A DNA stretch of 64,000 nt from an uncultured Desulfuromonas sp. (lineage in GTDB: Bacteria > Desulfobacterota > Desulfuromonadia > Desulfuromonadales > Desulfuromonadaceae), in contig NZ_OY787469.1 in assembly GCF_963678835.1 (NCBI RefSeq), positions 3,100,001 to 3,164,000 on the forward strand. Direction: 5' to 3'. Below are positions 1 through 9,226 of this stretch, piece by piece. The position numbers and the translations under genes were made by a program. Position 1 is the first letter of the stretch; each line of letters opens with the position of its first letter. The notes under the pieces were generated by a model, which did no database searches, was not told the DNA's origin, and saw only the letters and a list, made by a program, of their open reading frames with translations.

Positions 1-562
1 GGATAATGTGCGCACCCCATAGCAGATCAATGAAATGCTCTCCTGAGTGCCACGACAGTTTGGCGGCGTCCCAGTGGTAGCTGCCGCTATTCCCCCAGTT
101 CCCGGGGCCAAAAATGCGGTTGTCACCATAACAGATGGACTGGCGGCCAATGCGTAACGACAGATCGTGCTCTTGGAACGGTTTAAGTTCCAAATAGGTC
201 TGGTAGAGTTCCCACTGATCTTCATAGGGGTTTTTCTGGTGATCAAGGCGCTTGTTGTAAAAATAGGAATCTGCATCGAGATCACTATCAAACACGCGTG
301 AATCCTGCATGCCGACGGCAACGGTCAGCCAGTCGTTGGCACGCCAGCTACCACCTATGCGCAGTCGCTGCAGCCAGAAACCATCACAGCTTTCCCCTTT
401 GGCAGGCTGTTCCCCATAGCCCTTAAGGTTGAAATGGTGCTGATATTCATAACGATAGCGTAAATCAACATAACCGGAAAACGGTGACGCTGCCAAGACC
501 GCCGAGGTAAAACAGAGTGAAGCAAGTACAATCAGGATAACAATGAAGTTTCGACGGAGCAT
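1..562 (-). CDS. Outer-membrane beta-barrel protein, alginate-export-like (5' part only)
   Basis: The reading frame begins at 562 on the minus strand, 6 bases after an AGGA ribosome-binding site, and runs off the left edge, giving about 187 residues. It opens with a signal peptide (MLRR, a hydrophobic run, then a VLAA-type cleavage site near residue 25). The mature part begins SPFSGYVDLRYRYEYQ and continues with alternating aromatic/polar segments such as WLQRLRIGGSWRANDWL and LSLRIGRQSICYGDNRIFGP. The motif for strands of the form 'LRIGRQ...GDNR.FG..NW' is typical of the alginate-export (AlgE/Alginate_exp) porin group. The likely location is the outer membrane, as a passive channel. The substrate cannot be told, and the C-terminal strands are outside the window. 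Confidence 0.7.
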   Translation of the reverse strand, partial: MLRRNFIVILIVLASLCFTSAVLAASPFSGYVDLRYRYEYQHHFNLKGYGEQPAKGESCDGFWLQRLRIGGSWRANDWLTVAVGMQDSRVFDSDLDADSYFYNKRLDHQKNPYEDQWELYQTYLELKPFQEHDLSLRIGRQSICYGDNRIFGPGNWGNSGSYHWDAAKLSWHSGEHFIDLLWGAHII

Positions 563-577
563 GATCATTCCTTTCGT

Positions 578-740
578 TTAGCAGGGTGTTAAAAAAGCCC
601 CATTCAGGGACTTTTTTAACGGCACAAGCCGAAAATTCGATTTCCGTCTTGGTTACAAAATCAATCACTTGAAGACCAGTTCTTGATTTTGGTCGCCCGT
701 CCATGGGCTCCATAGGCTGTTTTTCAACGGCCGGTTAGAC
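578..740 (+). repeat. Dispersed repeat family A, copy 1
   Basis: A palindrome-ended interspersed element of about 160 bp. It starts TTTAGCAGGGTGTTAAAAAAG and ends GGCTGTTTTTCAACGGCC. Internally it has CGGCACAAGCCGAAAAT..CGATTTCCGTCTTG, then TTGATTTTGGTCGCCCGTCCATG. Related copies lie at 3042-3197, 5011-5154, 25263-25421 (inverted) and 28537-28654. It has no coding capacity of its own, and the terminal inverted repeats suggest a MITE-like element. Confidence 0.8.
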
Positions 741-782
741 AAGCTGATAGCGGCATAAGGACTGCAGTCAGCGACCGATTTT

Positions 783-2771
783 TTATTGTAAAAGCAATCT
801 GTCTTGAGGGATCTGCAGCGAACCGTCTTCGCTCAGTAGAAATTTCTTAAGTGTGTCTTGAAGCTGAGCGGATTGTGATGACAACTCCTCTGCTGACGCG
901 GCACTTTCCTCGGCCATCGCCATGTTCTGCTGAGTTGCCTGGTCAATTTGCGTGAGCCCAACATTGATCTGTTCGATGCCGTTGGCTTGCTCTTCTGACG
1001 CCATGGCTATCTCTGCAACCAGTCCGGAAACATTGCTGATCTCTGTGACGATGTTGATCAGTTCTTTCGACGTATGTTCCGCTGTTTCTGCGCCTGTTGC
1101 CGTGAGCAAAACAGCTCCTTCGATCAGATCTGCCGTTTCCTGAGCTGCGTTGGCGCTTCGAGCCGCTAGATTACGCACCTCTTCAGCAACAACAGCAAAT
1201 CCTTTGCCATGCTGGCCGGCACGAGCCGCCTCGACGGCTGCATTCAATGCCAGAAGATTGGTCTGAAAAGCGATCTCGTCGATGGCTTTGATAATCTTGG
1301 AAATCCCCTGGCTTGATGTCTGGATTTTATCCATGGCCTGGACCATCTCTTCCATCTGATGGTGGCCCTGTTCAGCATAATTTTGAGCAGAGGAGGTCAA
1401 GTCCTTGGCACGCATTGCCTTTTCAGCATTGGAGCTGCTTTGCGAGGACAACTGGGTCACGGTTGCTGTAATCTCTTCAAGGGATGCTGCGGATTCTGTC
1501 CCCCCCTGGGAAAGTGATTGCGCCGCACTTGAGATCTGATTGCTACCGGTAGCAACCTGTTTACTGACCATGGATGTTTCAATCAAGGCGTGGTCTAAAT
1601 TGGTAAGCATCTTTTCCATGGCCAGACCTAACGTATCGCGGTCTGAAAGCAGAGGAACCCTGACGCGCAAATCGCCGTCAGCGACCTTGCCGATAATCTC
1701 GGCACGCTGCTCCAAACTCTCGGCCATTTCGTTGAGCGCCTTACCGAGCTGGCCGAGTTCGTCGCTGCGTTGAATATCGATACGCAAAGAGGTATCCCCC
1801 TGCTGCACAGCCTTCGCAAGAGTCACCCCTTTATTCAGTGCAGAGACGATGGGAGCAACAAGGAAGAAAAGAACGAGAGCAACCACGAGGGCAAGAATAC
1901 AGGTGATGGCAATGTTGACATTCCGGATATGATAAGCCGAAGCATAGATATCTTCCGGTGAAGCCGTCACGCCGATCGTCCAGCCGGTTTTGGTTTCAAC
2001 GTTGAAAATGAGTATTTTTTCTTCCCCATTAAGCATATAGGAGACAATCTGATTCATATTTTCAGATTTCATCATCTCCTTGCCGATCTGATAATCGCGC
2101 GTGTTCACTTTTAAAATGCGCTTTTTATCCGGGTGAGCAATCAGTACCCCTTCAGCATCGGTAACAAAAGCGTAACCCGCTTCCCCAATTTTCAACGAAT
2201 CGATAAAAATCTTAGAGAAACCGGAAAGGCCCACAGCAGCAAACAAAACACCTTCGGTTTGGCCATCATTTTTTAACGGTACTGCCAGCACAAAGATCGG
2301 GTCGCCGGTGTCACGGCTGGCACCGGGTTTTGACAAAGAAGATTTGCCTGCCATGGCTTCACGAAAATAGGAGCGATCGGCAAGGTTTAGTTTGCCGACG
2401 ACCTTAGGATTACTGCCGGCAACAACCAGTCCCTGGTTATTGAGGACGACGAGGTTTTCATAAAATGGATAATCGTTTTTGACTTTCTGCAATAACGTGT
2501 TGACACGATCAGCGTCAGACTCATTTTGAAGAACCTCGTTGACCAGTGGATTATAGGCCAACGTTTTCAGATCTGTTTCAATATCATTCACCCATGAATT
2601 GATCTGTTTTTGGCAGGTTTCAACGGTATTGGTCATATTGTGACCAACGGCTCCCCTGATAGCGTCTTTTGAGTACTTATAGGAAATGATCGCGGTTATC
2701 AGCATGCCGACAATCATGACGGGTGTAATGGAGAGCAAAAGACGATTTCGTAAACTTTGAGTCCAGCGCAT
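783..2771 (-). CDS. Methyl-accepting chemotaxis protein with dCache sensor
   Basis: This 662-residue transmembrane chemoreceptor relays a periplasmic ligand signal to CheA/CheW. Order of domains: transmembrane helix 1 (about 11-30); a periplasmic double-Cache sensor (about 35-285, with [12 protein letters not shown] and [17 protein letters not shown]); transmembrane helix 2 (about 287-308); HAMP (about 310-365); and a long cytoplasmic coiled-coil signalling domain. The signalling hairpin reads [19 protein letters not shown], followed by [14 protein letters not shown] weak AGGGAA site precedes the start at 2771. The ligand is unknown; Cache receptors of this layout usually sense small organic acids or amino acids. 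No che genes are adjacent, so it is probably a stand-alone receptor. Confidence 0.95.
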   Translation of the reverse strand: MRWTQSLRNRLLLSITPVMIVGMLITAIISYKYSKDAIRGAVGHNMTNTVETCQKQINSWVNDIETDLKTLAYNPLVNEVLQNESDADRVNTLLQKVKNDYPFYENLVVLNNQGLVVAGSNPKVVGKLNLADRSYFREAMAGKSSLSKPGASRDTGDPIFVLAVPLKNDGQTEGVLFAAVGLSGFSKIFIDSLKIGEAGYAFVTDAEGVLIAHPDKKRILKVNTRDYQIGKEMMKSENMNQIVSYMLNGEEKILIFNVETKTGWTIGVTASPEDIYASAYHIRNVNIAITCILALVVALVLFFLVAPIVSALNKGVTLAKAVQQGDTSLRIDIQRSDELGQLGKALNEMAESLEQRAEIIGKVADGDLRVRVPLLSDRDTLGLAMEKMLTNLDHALIETSMVSKQVATGSNQISSAAQSLSQGGTESAASLEEITATVTQLSSQSSSNAEKAMRAKDLTSSAQNYAEQGHHQMEEMVQAMDKIQTSSQGISKIIKAIDEIAFQTNLLALNAAVEAARAGQHGKGFAVVAEEVRNLAARSANAAQETADLIEGAVLLTATGAETAEHTSKELINIVTEISNVSGLVAEIAMASEEQANGIEQINVGLTQIDQATQQNMAMAEESAASAEELSSQSAQLQDTLKKFLLSEDGSLQIPQDRLLLQ

Positions 2772-3041
2772 AGTTTAAATTCCCTTCGTTAAAACCTATT
2801 TTAGACAACGATTACTCCAGGAGATCTTATAGAGTTTGCATAGGACATCGTATGTGTGAAAGCGAGCACCGTTTGAGTGCAGCGAATACGATCAGAGCGA
2901 AAGGATTAAAACGCTCAAGATGTGTCAATACACACCTCCACGAATACTCTAAAAATCCATAAACACACCGTTAAACGGGCCAGTGTCAATCATACGGCGC
3001 TCTGTGCCTCGATCGTAAAGGTTTGCACTCTCGATTTTGCC
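2772..3041. other. Intergenic stretch upstream of the chemoreceptor
   Basis: No convincing gene on either strand. It must hold the promoter of the chemoreceptor gene (minus strand), but I could not identify a clear -35/-10, sigma-28 or sigma-54 element. It runs directly into a family A repeat. Confidence 0.4.
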
Positions 3042-3197
3042 CTAGCAGGGCATTGAAAAAGTCCCCTCCAAGGGCCTTTAAACGGCGCACGCCGAAAATG
3101 CGATTTCCATCGTACTGCCAACATCAAGGACGTGAAAACGGTCCTTGATGTTGGTCGCCCATCCTTGGCTCCGCAGGCTGTTTTTCAACAGCCTGCG
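3042..3197 (+). repeat. Dispersed repeat family A, copy 2
   Basis: Begins CTAGCAGGGCATTGAAAAAG and ends CTGTTTTTCAACAGCCTGC, with the shared core CGGCGCACGCCGAAAATGCG and TTGGTCGCCCATCC. The ends can pair as GCAGG..TGAAAAA / TTTTTCAACAGCCTGC. It lies downstream of the hypothetical gene at 3293-3667 and could also act as its transcription terminator. Confidence 0.8.
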
Positions 3198-3292
3198 GCA
3201 GCAATGGTCTTTACATCGACATTGAACTGTATTCTCAGCAAAGCGTTACCCGCTTTGGTGTTACAACAAATTTCACCGTGGATTAAGCCAAG

Positions 3293-3667
3293 TTATGCCA
3301 ATTCGCTCCGCATGATTGCCCGATAACGTAATTCATTAATTTTGTTCGCGACAGCAATCGCCCTTGTGTCGGGTCTGGCGTGAAGACGGTAGTTATTCGT
3401 CCCCATCGAGCTACTCGTAATGCCGTAGAACCCAAGCTCTGAATCTTCCACTGGAGACACATCATATTTTTCACACAGGTCTTCGTACTCCTCTCTGGAC
3501 AGAGGGGTGAGAGGAATGTTTCTGAAGCTGCGCATGTGGGTAATAAAATCTTCGGGATCATCAACATTGATACAGCGAAACCATTGTTCCGGTTCACTGG
3601 TATGAAAACCTGTCTCTTCGTACCGGCCCTGTTCAGTCTTTTCCATGGTTGTCCAAATGGTAGCCAT
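3293..3667 (-). CDS. Hypothetical protein, 124 residues
   Basis: Start at 3667, 5 bases after a strong AAAAAGGAG site. I do not recognise the family. The product is soluble and mildly acidic, without signal peptide or membrane segment, with one Cys (FRCINVDDPEDF) and an alpha/beta-type pattern. The C-terminal half contains YGITSSSMGTNNYRLHARPDTRAIAVANKINELRY. It lies about 115 bp downstream of the trigger-factor-like gene on the same strand, so the two may be co-transcribed. The strong ribosome-binding site and the absence of an alternative frame are the main reasons to accept it as a gene. Confidence 0.65.
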   Translation of the reverse strand: MATIWTTMEKTEQGRYEETGFHTSEPEQWFRCINVDDPEDFITHMRSFRNIPLTPLSREEYEDLCEKYDVSPVEDSELGFYGITSSSMGTNNYRLHARPDTRAIAVANKINELRYRAIMRSELA

Positions 3668-3781
3668 TGTTTCTCCTTTTTATTGGTATCCTAGAAACCA
3701 TTATCGGTATTTTACATTCCGACTTATTTCATGAGTAACGCGGCAAAAGCTTTTGGCGCTGCCTGCGCAATGCATGACAAA

Positions 3782-4834
3782 CTACTGCGGAACCTGCGTC
3801 TGTTCATCGAGAATGCGAACAGGCTTCTCTTCGGTCAGGATCGCGTTATCGACAATGTAATCCGTTGCTTTTTTTAATCGGATTGAATGGATAAGCTGCT
3901 CTTTAGCTCCGGGAGTTTCTTCCATACGCTTGAGACGCGTTTCAAAATCCAGAGCCATATCCATGATCGAGTTTTTCTGCTGCAAAATCGTTTTCTTGAT
4001 ATCCTCTTCCGTAACATCCAACGCCTGAGTTTGCGCAACGGCCGCCAGAAGAAGATTTTTTCTAACCGTGAATTCCGCCTCAGGACGGACTTCTTTTTTA
4101 ACGTCCTCGATGCTCCGATGTGTCGATTTGAGGTATTCCTCGAACCTTTTGCCGCCAACTTTCTGGCGAAACTGATGAATCTGCAGCGCAACTTGCTGAT
4201 CAACGGCCTCGTCCTGGAGCGGACAGGGGTTCATTTCGATCAATTTGCTGATCACGGCTTCTTTGATGTTGAGTTCGGTTTTTTCTTGTGCCATAGACAC
4301 CAGAGAACTGTGTATTTCAGCAGCGAACGCCTCGATAGAATCAAATGGCAGAGTTTCGAGCAGTTTTTCATCATCATCGCCTGCTCCGCGTTGCTGCCTC
4401 ATCCCCTGCATCTGCTGGTTAACATCGTCTTCAGTGACAACAACCGGAACATAGCTCGCCTCTAAACCTTCGCATTTTTCCAAGGTGATTTTAGGTTCTA
4501 GAGTGACCTGAATTTTGACAACACACGGTTCTCCCAGTTTGGTCTCCTGCGGCATAATTTTCGGGTAAGACATTGGAGTCAAATCAAGCTCTTTGAGAGC
4601 ACCCATGTAGTAGGAAGGCAGAATGTTGTTGAGAGCCTGGGCCGCGATTCTGTCGAGTTCCTTGTGATTGGCCATCATCGCTCGATTGCTTAAAGGCAAT
4701 CCTTGAGGTTTCTTATTTTCGCCCTCAGTCGCCTTCACAAACTCCTTTGTGATGGCATCTTCGATGGTGTCGGCATCGATTTCGATTTTGAAAAGCGCTT
4801 CTTCTTCACTGGATTGCAGCATCGTCACTGTCAT
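3782..4834 (-). CDS. Trigger-factor-like chaperone lacking the PPIase domain
   Basis: A 350-residue protein with an AGGAG site before the start at 4834. Residues 1-150 resemble the trigger-factor ribosome-binding domain (alternating strands, ALNNILPSYYMGALKELDLTPMSYPKI, then FKIEID and VKIQVTLEPKITL). The rest resembles the helical chaperone arms (VTEDDVNQQMQGMRQQ; IKEAVISKLIEMNPCPLQDEAVDQQ; YLKSTHRSIEDVKKEVRPEAEFTVRKNLLLAAVA). The central FKBP/PPIase domain is absent, shortening it from about 430 residues. The ribosome-docking GFRKGK-type loop is replaced by a QGLPLSNRAM stretch, so docking on L23 is doubtful. It may be a dedicated substrate chaperone. The canonical tig-clpP-clpX context is not here. 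Confidence 0.75.
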   Translation of the reverse strand: MTVTMLQSSEEEALFKIEIDADTIEDAITKEFVKATEGENKKPQGLPLSNRAMMANHKELDRIAAQALNNILPSYYMGALKELDLTPMSYPKIMPQETKLGEPCVVKIQVTLEPKITLEKCEGLEASYVPVVVTEDDVNQQMQGMRQQRGAGDDDEKLLETLPFDSIEAFAAEIHSSLVSMAQEKTELNIKEAVISKLIEMNPCPLQDEAVDQQVALQIHQFRQKVGGKRFEEYLKSTHRSIEDVKKEVRPEAEFTVRKNLLLAAVAQTQALDVTEEDIKKTILQQKNSIMDMALDFETRLKRMEETPGAKEQLIHSIRLKKATDYIVDNAILTEEKPVRILDEQTQVPQ

Positions 4835-4880
4835 GACTTTTCTCCTGGTTCGCTATGGAGGATTATGTTGGTTAACACCT

Positions 4881-5012
4881 AGTACGTCAGCATAATTGAG
4901 ATTGTCTGTTGTCGGAGCAGCTTCAGCCGCGAGTTCTATCATCAAAAGGAGCAATGACCAGAACACTTCGCGAATAAATTCGCTCCTACAGGGGGTCACT
5001 CCGATGACAAAA
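4881..5012 (+). repeat. Dispersed repeat family B, copy 1 (REP-like double palindrome)
   Basis: A roughly 130-bp element beginning GTACGTCAGCATAATTGAGA and ending CACTCCGATGACAAAAT. It contains a GCAGCTTCAGCCGC hairpin and the palindrome GCGAATAAATTCGC followed by TCCTACAG. Other copies: 28401-28537 (inverted), 49121-49260 and 60337-60480 (inverted). It abuts a family A copy, as copy 2 also does. Confidence 0.8.
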
Positions 5013-5154
5013 TCCCATCCGGGGGCTTTACAACAACACAAGCCGAAAATGTGGTTTCCGTCTTACATACAAAATCAAGGCATTGAAAAACGGTTCTTGA
5101 TTTTAGTCGCCCTTTCTTTGGCTCTACAGGCTGTTTTTCAACAGCTTGCCAGAC
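5011..5154 (+). repeat. Dispersed repeat family A, copy 3 (5' end lost at junction with family B)
   Basis: Shares AAGCCGAAAATG..GGTTTCCGTCTT, TTGATTTTAGTCGCCC and CTGTTTTTCAACAGC with the other family A copies. The usual GCAGG.TGTTGAAAAA left end is missing; the sequence passes directly from the family B copy into CATCCGGGGGCTTTACAAC. Confidence 0.75.
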
Positions 5155-5771
5155 GATCATTTTAATCTGCGACCTCATTGCCGCATGACGAAGATCTGTT
5201 TGCCTTAGTATTCTTTACAAAAAACAAGCCAACCCTTGCTGATGGTGGCGAAGCCGGTCACATAACGTCATCACAGTGTCAGATCCCAACGGCTGAAGAT
5301 GTCTAAAAGCCGCCAAATTATAGAGATGTGCTGAGCTGGCTCTTTATAATTATTGTAATTTTTCATCTTAAGATTGAGGACGGTACAAAGGAGTGTCGCT
5401 TTGGATTCGCCACTCGGATCTTGTCTCATTTTAGGATCCACGTCTCACATCAGGAATGAATGCGCGTCCGATCAGACATTATGCGATGCAAAAGGGGTGG
5501 GAACGCAGTACTGAGATGAGAGAATGAATCTAAGGTTCCTTGGGAAGACTTAAAAGAGCAATGACCGGGTAGCCGGGCATTAACCCGCAATCGAAAAGCG
5601 TGTCATCTCGCCGCTACCACAGCCGATCAATCGCGGTTAGCCCGTTTCCAGCCAAAAGCATCAGCAGCATGCCCCTGGCTGGGATGCAGCATACGGTTTC
5701 AGGGAAGAGAACGATTCTGCCCGACACAGCGCCACACAATCGCTTTAAAGCACAGACACTCGTTCCCGAGC
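5155..5771. other. Long intergenic stretch (about 600 bp)
   Basis: I see no protein-coding gene I can support on either strand and no RNA gene that I recognise. It separates the trigger-factor-like gene from the 3' end of the ferredoxin-nitroreductase gene. It may be decayed sequence associated with the adjacent repeats. Confidence 0.4.
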
Positions 5772-6608
5772 TCAGAGTAAAACCGGGCAACGCACGATGT
5801 TGGAATGATCGTTTTCGACCGTGCGCTGATAATGAACCGCTGGATATCCAAAAGCCATGGCCGCACCGATCAGGTGCTCTTCAGGAATACCAAGCTTTGT
5901 TCGCGCCCCGGGTAACAATTCGTCGATGGCGTAACGAACCAAACCATCCCAGACAGTACCAACCCCCAGGCTCTGGGCAAACAGCTCAAAATAGGAGAGC
6001 GCAATCACGCAATCGTGCACCGGAGAACACATATTTCGAGGAACCGAAGCGACGAGAAGATGGGGGGCGCCACGAAACAAAACATCGATTTTTTTCTTGC
6101 GCCAGAGGTAAACAAAGTTGGCAAACACCTTGCGCTGTTCGGGAAGTTTTCCTTCATTGGCCAGTTTCTCGATAACATCATACGTATGCTGACGAAACTT
6201 ATCCATCATGTGTTTATCATCGATGACGCTGAGCTGTACCTGACGTGTATTCTCCCCGGTCGGAGCCTGGCATGCGACATCAAGAAGTCGCTGCAACAGC
6301 CCAGACTCGATGTTCTCATCGGTATAGTGACGCACGGAACGGCGCCCTTTGATGAGGATTTCCAACTGATCAGGATCTGGGAATGCCCCTTGTAAAAGCG
6401 TGCTGTGGCTGGGACTTTTACCGAGAATCGAGACCGCCGCCGTCGGACAGATCGCTAAGCAATGCTGGCACTTCAGGCAGGCCATCTCTTTCTCTTTTGG
6501 AATACGCGGCCAGCCGCTATCAAGATCGATAATATTCGCCACGCAATCTTTTGCACAGAGACCACATTGGCTACACGTTCCTTTATCAACGATAAATTTC
6601 GGCATCAT
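5772..6608 (-). CDS. Ferredoxin-nitroreductase fusion (NAD(P)H/ferredoxin-type FMN reductase)
   Basis: The start is taken at 6608 because a GAGG site lies 9 bases upstream; 6605 is equally possible, giving MPKFIVDKGTC. Residues 1-70 form a two-cluster ferredoxin domain with motifs CSQCGLCAKDC and CLKCQHCLAICP. Residues 85-275 form a nitroreductase fold (RRSVRHYTDENI; CQAPTGENTRQVQLSVID; LGVGTVWDG; GAAMAFGYP) expected to bind FMN. Such fusions are common in anaerobes, and the physiological substrates are mostly unknown. It is the last gene of a minus-strand group that includes DUF169, ModABC, MoeA and MPT-binding genes, after a 182-bp gap, so co-transcription is possible but not certain. Confidence 0.85.
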   Translation of the reverse strand: MMPKFIVDKGTCSQCGLCAKDCVANIIDLDSGWPRIPKEKEMACLKCQHCLAICPTAAVSILGKSPSHSTLLQGAFPDPDQLEILIKGRRSVRHYTDENIESGLLQRLLDVACQAPTGENTRQVQLSVIDDKHMMDKFRQHTYDVIEKLANEGKLPEQRKVFANFVYLWRKKKIDVLFRGAPHLLVASVPRNMCSPVHDCVIALSYFELFAQSLGVGTVWDGLVRYAIDELLPGARTKLGIPEEHLIGAAMAFGYPAVHYQRTVENDHSNIVRCPVLL

Positions 6609-6790
6609 GTACGTCATCCTCGAGCGGTTTCCATCCGGAAACAATAAAGCTGTTAAATTTACGTAAACGCTAACCTCTCTTTGCAGATCCGCTTCTCAGG
6701 TTCGTGAATGGTGCATCTTCCACGGCCAAACAAGCTTCCTTTTCTCAAAGAGGCGCTGCGTAAAATAAGAGATCCCACGCGTGATATGAA

Positions 6791-7561
6791 TTAATTCAGA
6801 TCACAGCGACACCCCATCTCCACGGCCATCTGCTGCCAGTGATCCATGCGTCGCTGCAACTCCACCTTGCTTTGTTCATCGCTGCGGAAGGCAATCGTTG
6901 TCCAGTCCATCTCGTCCAACGCGGTCACCACTTCATCGATTTTATTAAAGGGGATGGAGATCATGCGCAGCCCCGCCTTAAAAATATCACGCCGCTTGAT
7001 TCCATGGTAAAAGCCGGTTGTAATGTGATTAACCTTGCCGGAAATCAGGGGATACGCGTACATCCAGCTGCAACTGATCACCGGTGTCGACTTGGATTCC
7101 CAAAAATCGCCGGAAATATAGCTGGTCGCGCGCATGATAATATCAGCTTGAGGGATGTCGGCAAAAACAACAATAAGGTCCGGGTCAAAGTCACAATCGG
7201 CAACCGGGGCAAAAACAACATAATTTACCGCGCCGGGCACCAGAACCGGCAATTGTTGATACAACGTGCGACACCCGGAAAGGGTTTTATACACACCGAA
7301 ATCCAACCCGGCCTGGCCGCAGGCCGTTACGGGCGGTTTGGGAACCATCCCCAAAGCAACTTTCCCGTAGCAGGCATCGTTCTCTTTCGAGATGTAAAAC
7401 TTTTTGCCGCTGTCCTGTGCTTCTTTGACATACTGACAAAATGCCAATGTCTTGTCACAGTGTTCAACCGCTTGTGGCTTGACCGGCAGATACTGCACAG
7501 CGACTGCGGGAATCTCCAGCTTGAGTCGATCAAACATCTGTTTCGCTTTGTCACTTAACAT
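6791..7561 (-). CDS. DUF169 family protein
   Basis: 256 residues matching the DUF169 pattern: an N-terminal PAVAVQYLPVKP segment; conserved cysteines in TLAFCQYVKEAQ, NDACYGKVALGM and SGCRTLYQQLP; then VYKTLSGCR, ATSYISGDFW, VISCSWMYAYPLISGKVN and GIKRRDIFKAG. The family's biochemical function is not established. It recurs beside molybdopterin genes here: a second DUF169 protein, fused to a ferredoxin, is encoded at 24158-25138. The Cys-rich pattern and context suggest a role with metal or Fe-S centres, but that is inference. It is separated by 134 bp from the upstream transporter ATPase gene. Confidence 0.85.
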   Translation of the reverse strand: MLSDKAKQMFDRLKLEIPAVAVQYLPVKPQAVEHCDKTLAFCQYVKEAQDSGKKFYISKENDACYGKVALGMVPKPPVTACGQAGLDFGVYKTLSGCRTLYQQLPVLVPGAVNYVVFAPVADCDFDPDLIVVFADIPQADIIMRATSYISGDFWESKSTPVISCSWMYAYPLISGKVNHITTGFYHGIKRRDIFKAGLRMISIPFNKIDEVVTALDEMDWTTIAFRSDEQSKVELQRRMDHWQQMAVEMGCRCDLN

Positions 7562-7695
7562 AGAACCTCCACGTGGGAACCAGCGCTGAAAAAATCCGTT
7601 GTGATGTGAACATACTCTGACGCCTCTGAAGGACGGTCAAGTTTCCAGGCGGAAACTCAATGGATAAAAGAGCCATTATCCCAACTTATCGGCAA

Positions 7696-8361
7696 TCAGA
7701 CAAAAGCTTTTATGTTGACGGTTTTTTCTATGGCACCGCGGCGCAGAAAAGAAACCTTGTGGCCCAAAACCGCCGCTTCGGTCATATTGTGAGTCACCAG
7801 CAACATGGTCACACCGGTTTTTCTCTGCAACTCTTTGAGCTCAAGTTGCAATTGTGAGCGGCTTTCCGGGTCCACATGGCTTAAAGGCTCGTCGAGAAGC
7901 AACGTACCGGGTTCATTAGCCAGCGCCCGTGCCAGGGCAATACGTTGTTTCTGGCCGCCACTGAGCATGGCCGGGAATTTATGCTGTTCTCCCAGCAAGC
8001 CGACCAGCGCCAGGTAGTGTTGTGCTTTATTATAGGCCGCCAGCCTGTCCACGCCACTGGCTTTGAGACCGTACTCTATATTTTGCAACGCATTCAAGTG
8101 AGGAAACAGCGCATAATCCTGAAACACAAAGCCCACATCGCGCTTTTGCGGCTGTTTTTTTGTGACACAGATATCGTTGAGATAAATTTCGCCGGAATCC
8201 GGCTTCTGCAGCCCGGCGATAATCGAAAGCAAGGTACTTTTCCCTTCACCACTGGGTCCGACCAGCACATGGAAGGTTCCGGCTTCAACATGTAACGACA
8301 GGTCACGAAACAGTTGCTGGGAACCGAATCTTTTACTGATCGCCTGCAGTTCAATAGCCAT
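7696..8361 (-). CDS. ABC transporter ATPase, ModC/TupC-like
   Basis: A 221-residue ABC ATPase with Walker A GPSGEGKST (about 36-44), Q-loop FVFQDYALFPHL, signature LSGGQKQRIALARAL, Walker B LLLDEP and switch H in LLVTHNMTEA. It lacks the C-terminal Mop/TOBE regulatory domain found in E. coli ModC, as in many short oxyanion (molybdate/tungstate) ATPases. It overlaps the 3' end of the permease gene by 11 bp, showing translational coupling. The setting between a ModB-like permease and Moco genes supports molybdate or tungstate import; which anion cannot be decided from the sequence. Confidence 0.85.
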   Translation of the reverse strand: MAIELQAISKRFGSQQLFRDLSLHVEAGTFHVLVGPSGEGKSTLLSIIAGLQKPDSGEIYLNDICVTKKQPQKRDVGFVFQDYALFPHLNALQNIEYGLKASGVDRLAAYNKAQHYLALVGLLGEQHKFPAMLSGGQKQRIALARALANEPGTLLLDEPLSHVDPESRSQLQLELKELQRKTGVTMLLVTHNMTEAAVLGHKVSFLRRGAIEKTVNIKAFV

Positions 8362-9205
8362 GCTGACGTCCAGCTTGAAGCTTTAAGACAAACAACAGCG
8401 TAAAAGAGAAAAGAATCAGCAGCAGTGCTGTTGAGATCGACTGGCCTAGCTCACCACTCATGGCATCCATGTAGATGGAGATGGTCATGGTTTCTGTTCT
8501 TCCCGGAATACTGCCGGCCACCATGGCCGTGGCGCCGAACTCGCCCAAAGCGCGTGCCCAGCTCATTGCCAACCCGGCACAGCCCCCTTTACGAATCAGC
8601 GGCAGAATGACGCGTCGAAAGGTATAGAAGTCCGAGGCGTTGAGCGTTGCCGAGGCCGCCAGCAGATTACTGGGGATCGAGGCGATACTTTCCCGAGCCG
8701 TCTTGATAAAGAATGGCGCTGCCACAAAAAACTGCGCCAGAACGATGCCGGTTGGGGTAAACAACAACTCAATGCCTGCGTTATGAAGAAGATGGCCAAA
8801 CAGGTTGTTGCCATTGAACAGCAACAACAGACACAGTCCGGTCACCAACGGCGGCATAATAATCGGCAAATCAAGAATCGCTTCGAGCAGCGCTTTGCCT
8901 TTAAAGTTTTTCAGGGCCAGAACATAGGCCACAGGAAGGCCAAACACCAGCGTAAGGAGAACGACGCCACACGATGTCTTCAAGCTCAGCAGAATCGTGT
9001 TTATTCCCTGCGCCGAGAAGAGATACGTCCAAAGATCGCCCCACGATGCTGCGCCAAGAAGAGCCAGCAACACCAGGCCGATCATGCTGAAAAAAACAGC
9101 CGTCATCAATGCCATAAACAGATCAAATCGGAGCAGTCGTGCTATCGGGTTAACGGTCGTCTGACTCGGTAGAGTCGCAACCTGTTCGGTGGAAATGTTG
9201 TACAT
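8351..9205 (-). CDS. ABC transporter permease, ModB/TupB/WtpB-like
   Basis: A 284-residue membrane protein with about six helices after a hydrophilic N-terminus. The binding-protein-dependent transport signature is present (EAA-like loop: AASATLNASDFYTFRRVILPLIRKGGCAGLAMSWARALGEFGAT). LPIIMPPLVTGLCLLLL and GIVLAQFFVAAPFFIKTARESI are typical of molybdate/sulfate/tungstate permeases. The start at 9205 has AGGAGG 11 bases upstream. It is encoded between the DUF364 gene (21-bp gap) and the ATPase gene (11-bp overlap), and the substrate-binding protein gene lies one gene further upstream. It would form the transmembrane channel of the oxyanion importer. Confidence 0.88.
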   Translation of the reverse strand: MYNISTEQVATLPSQTTVNPIARLLRFDLFMALMTAVFFSMIGLVLLALLGAASWGDLWTYLFSAQGINTILLSLKTSCGVVLLTLVFGLPVAYVLALKNFKGKALLEAILDLPIIMPPLVTGLCLLLLFNGNNLFGHLLHNAGIELLFTPTGIVLAQFFVAAPFFIKTARESIASIPSNLLAASATLNASDFYTFRRVILPLIRKGGCAGLAMSWARALGEFGATAMVAGSIPGRTETMTISIYMDAMSGELGQSISTALLLILFSFTLLFVLKLQAGRQHGY

Positions 9206-9226
9206 GTGGCGTGCGCCCTCCTGCCG

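Noticed and set aside
3887..4465. 192-residue plus-strand frame opposite the trigger-factor-like gene
   Set aside because: Phe-rich shadow translation without a ribosome-binding site; the minus-strand gene has clear family similarity.
5600..6175. 191-residue plus-strand frame
   Set aside because: It runs antisense through the well-supported ferredoxin-nitroreductase gene and has a low-complexity, Arg/Pro-rich product typical of shadow frames.
6690..6730. Sigma-54-like element on the minus strand (TTGGCCGTGGAAGATGCAC)
   Set aside because: GG and GC are 11 bases apart instead of 10, so it should not be functional.
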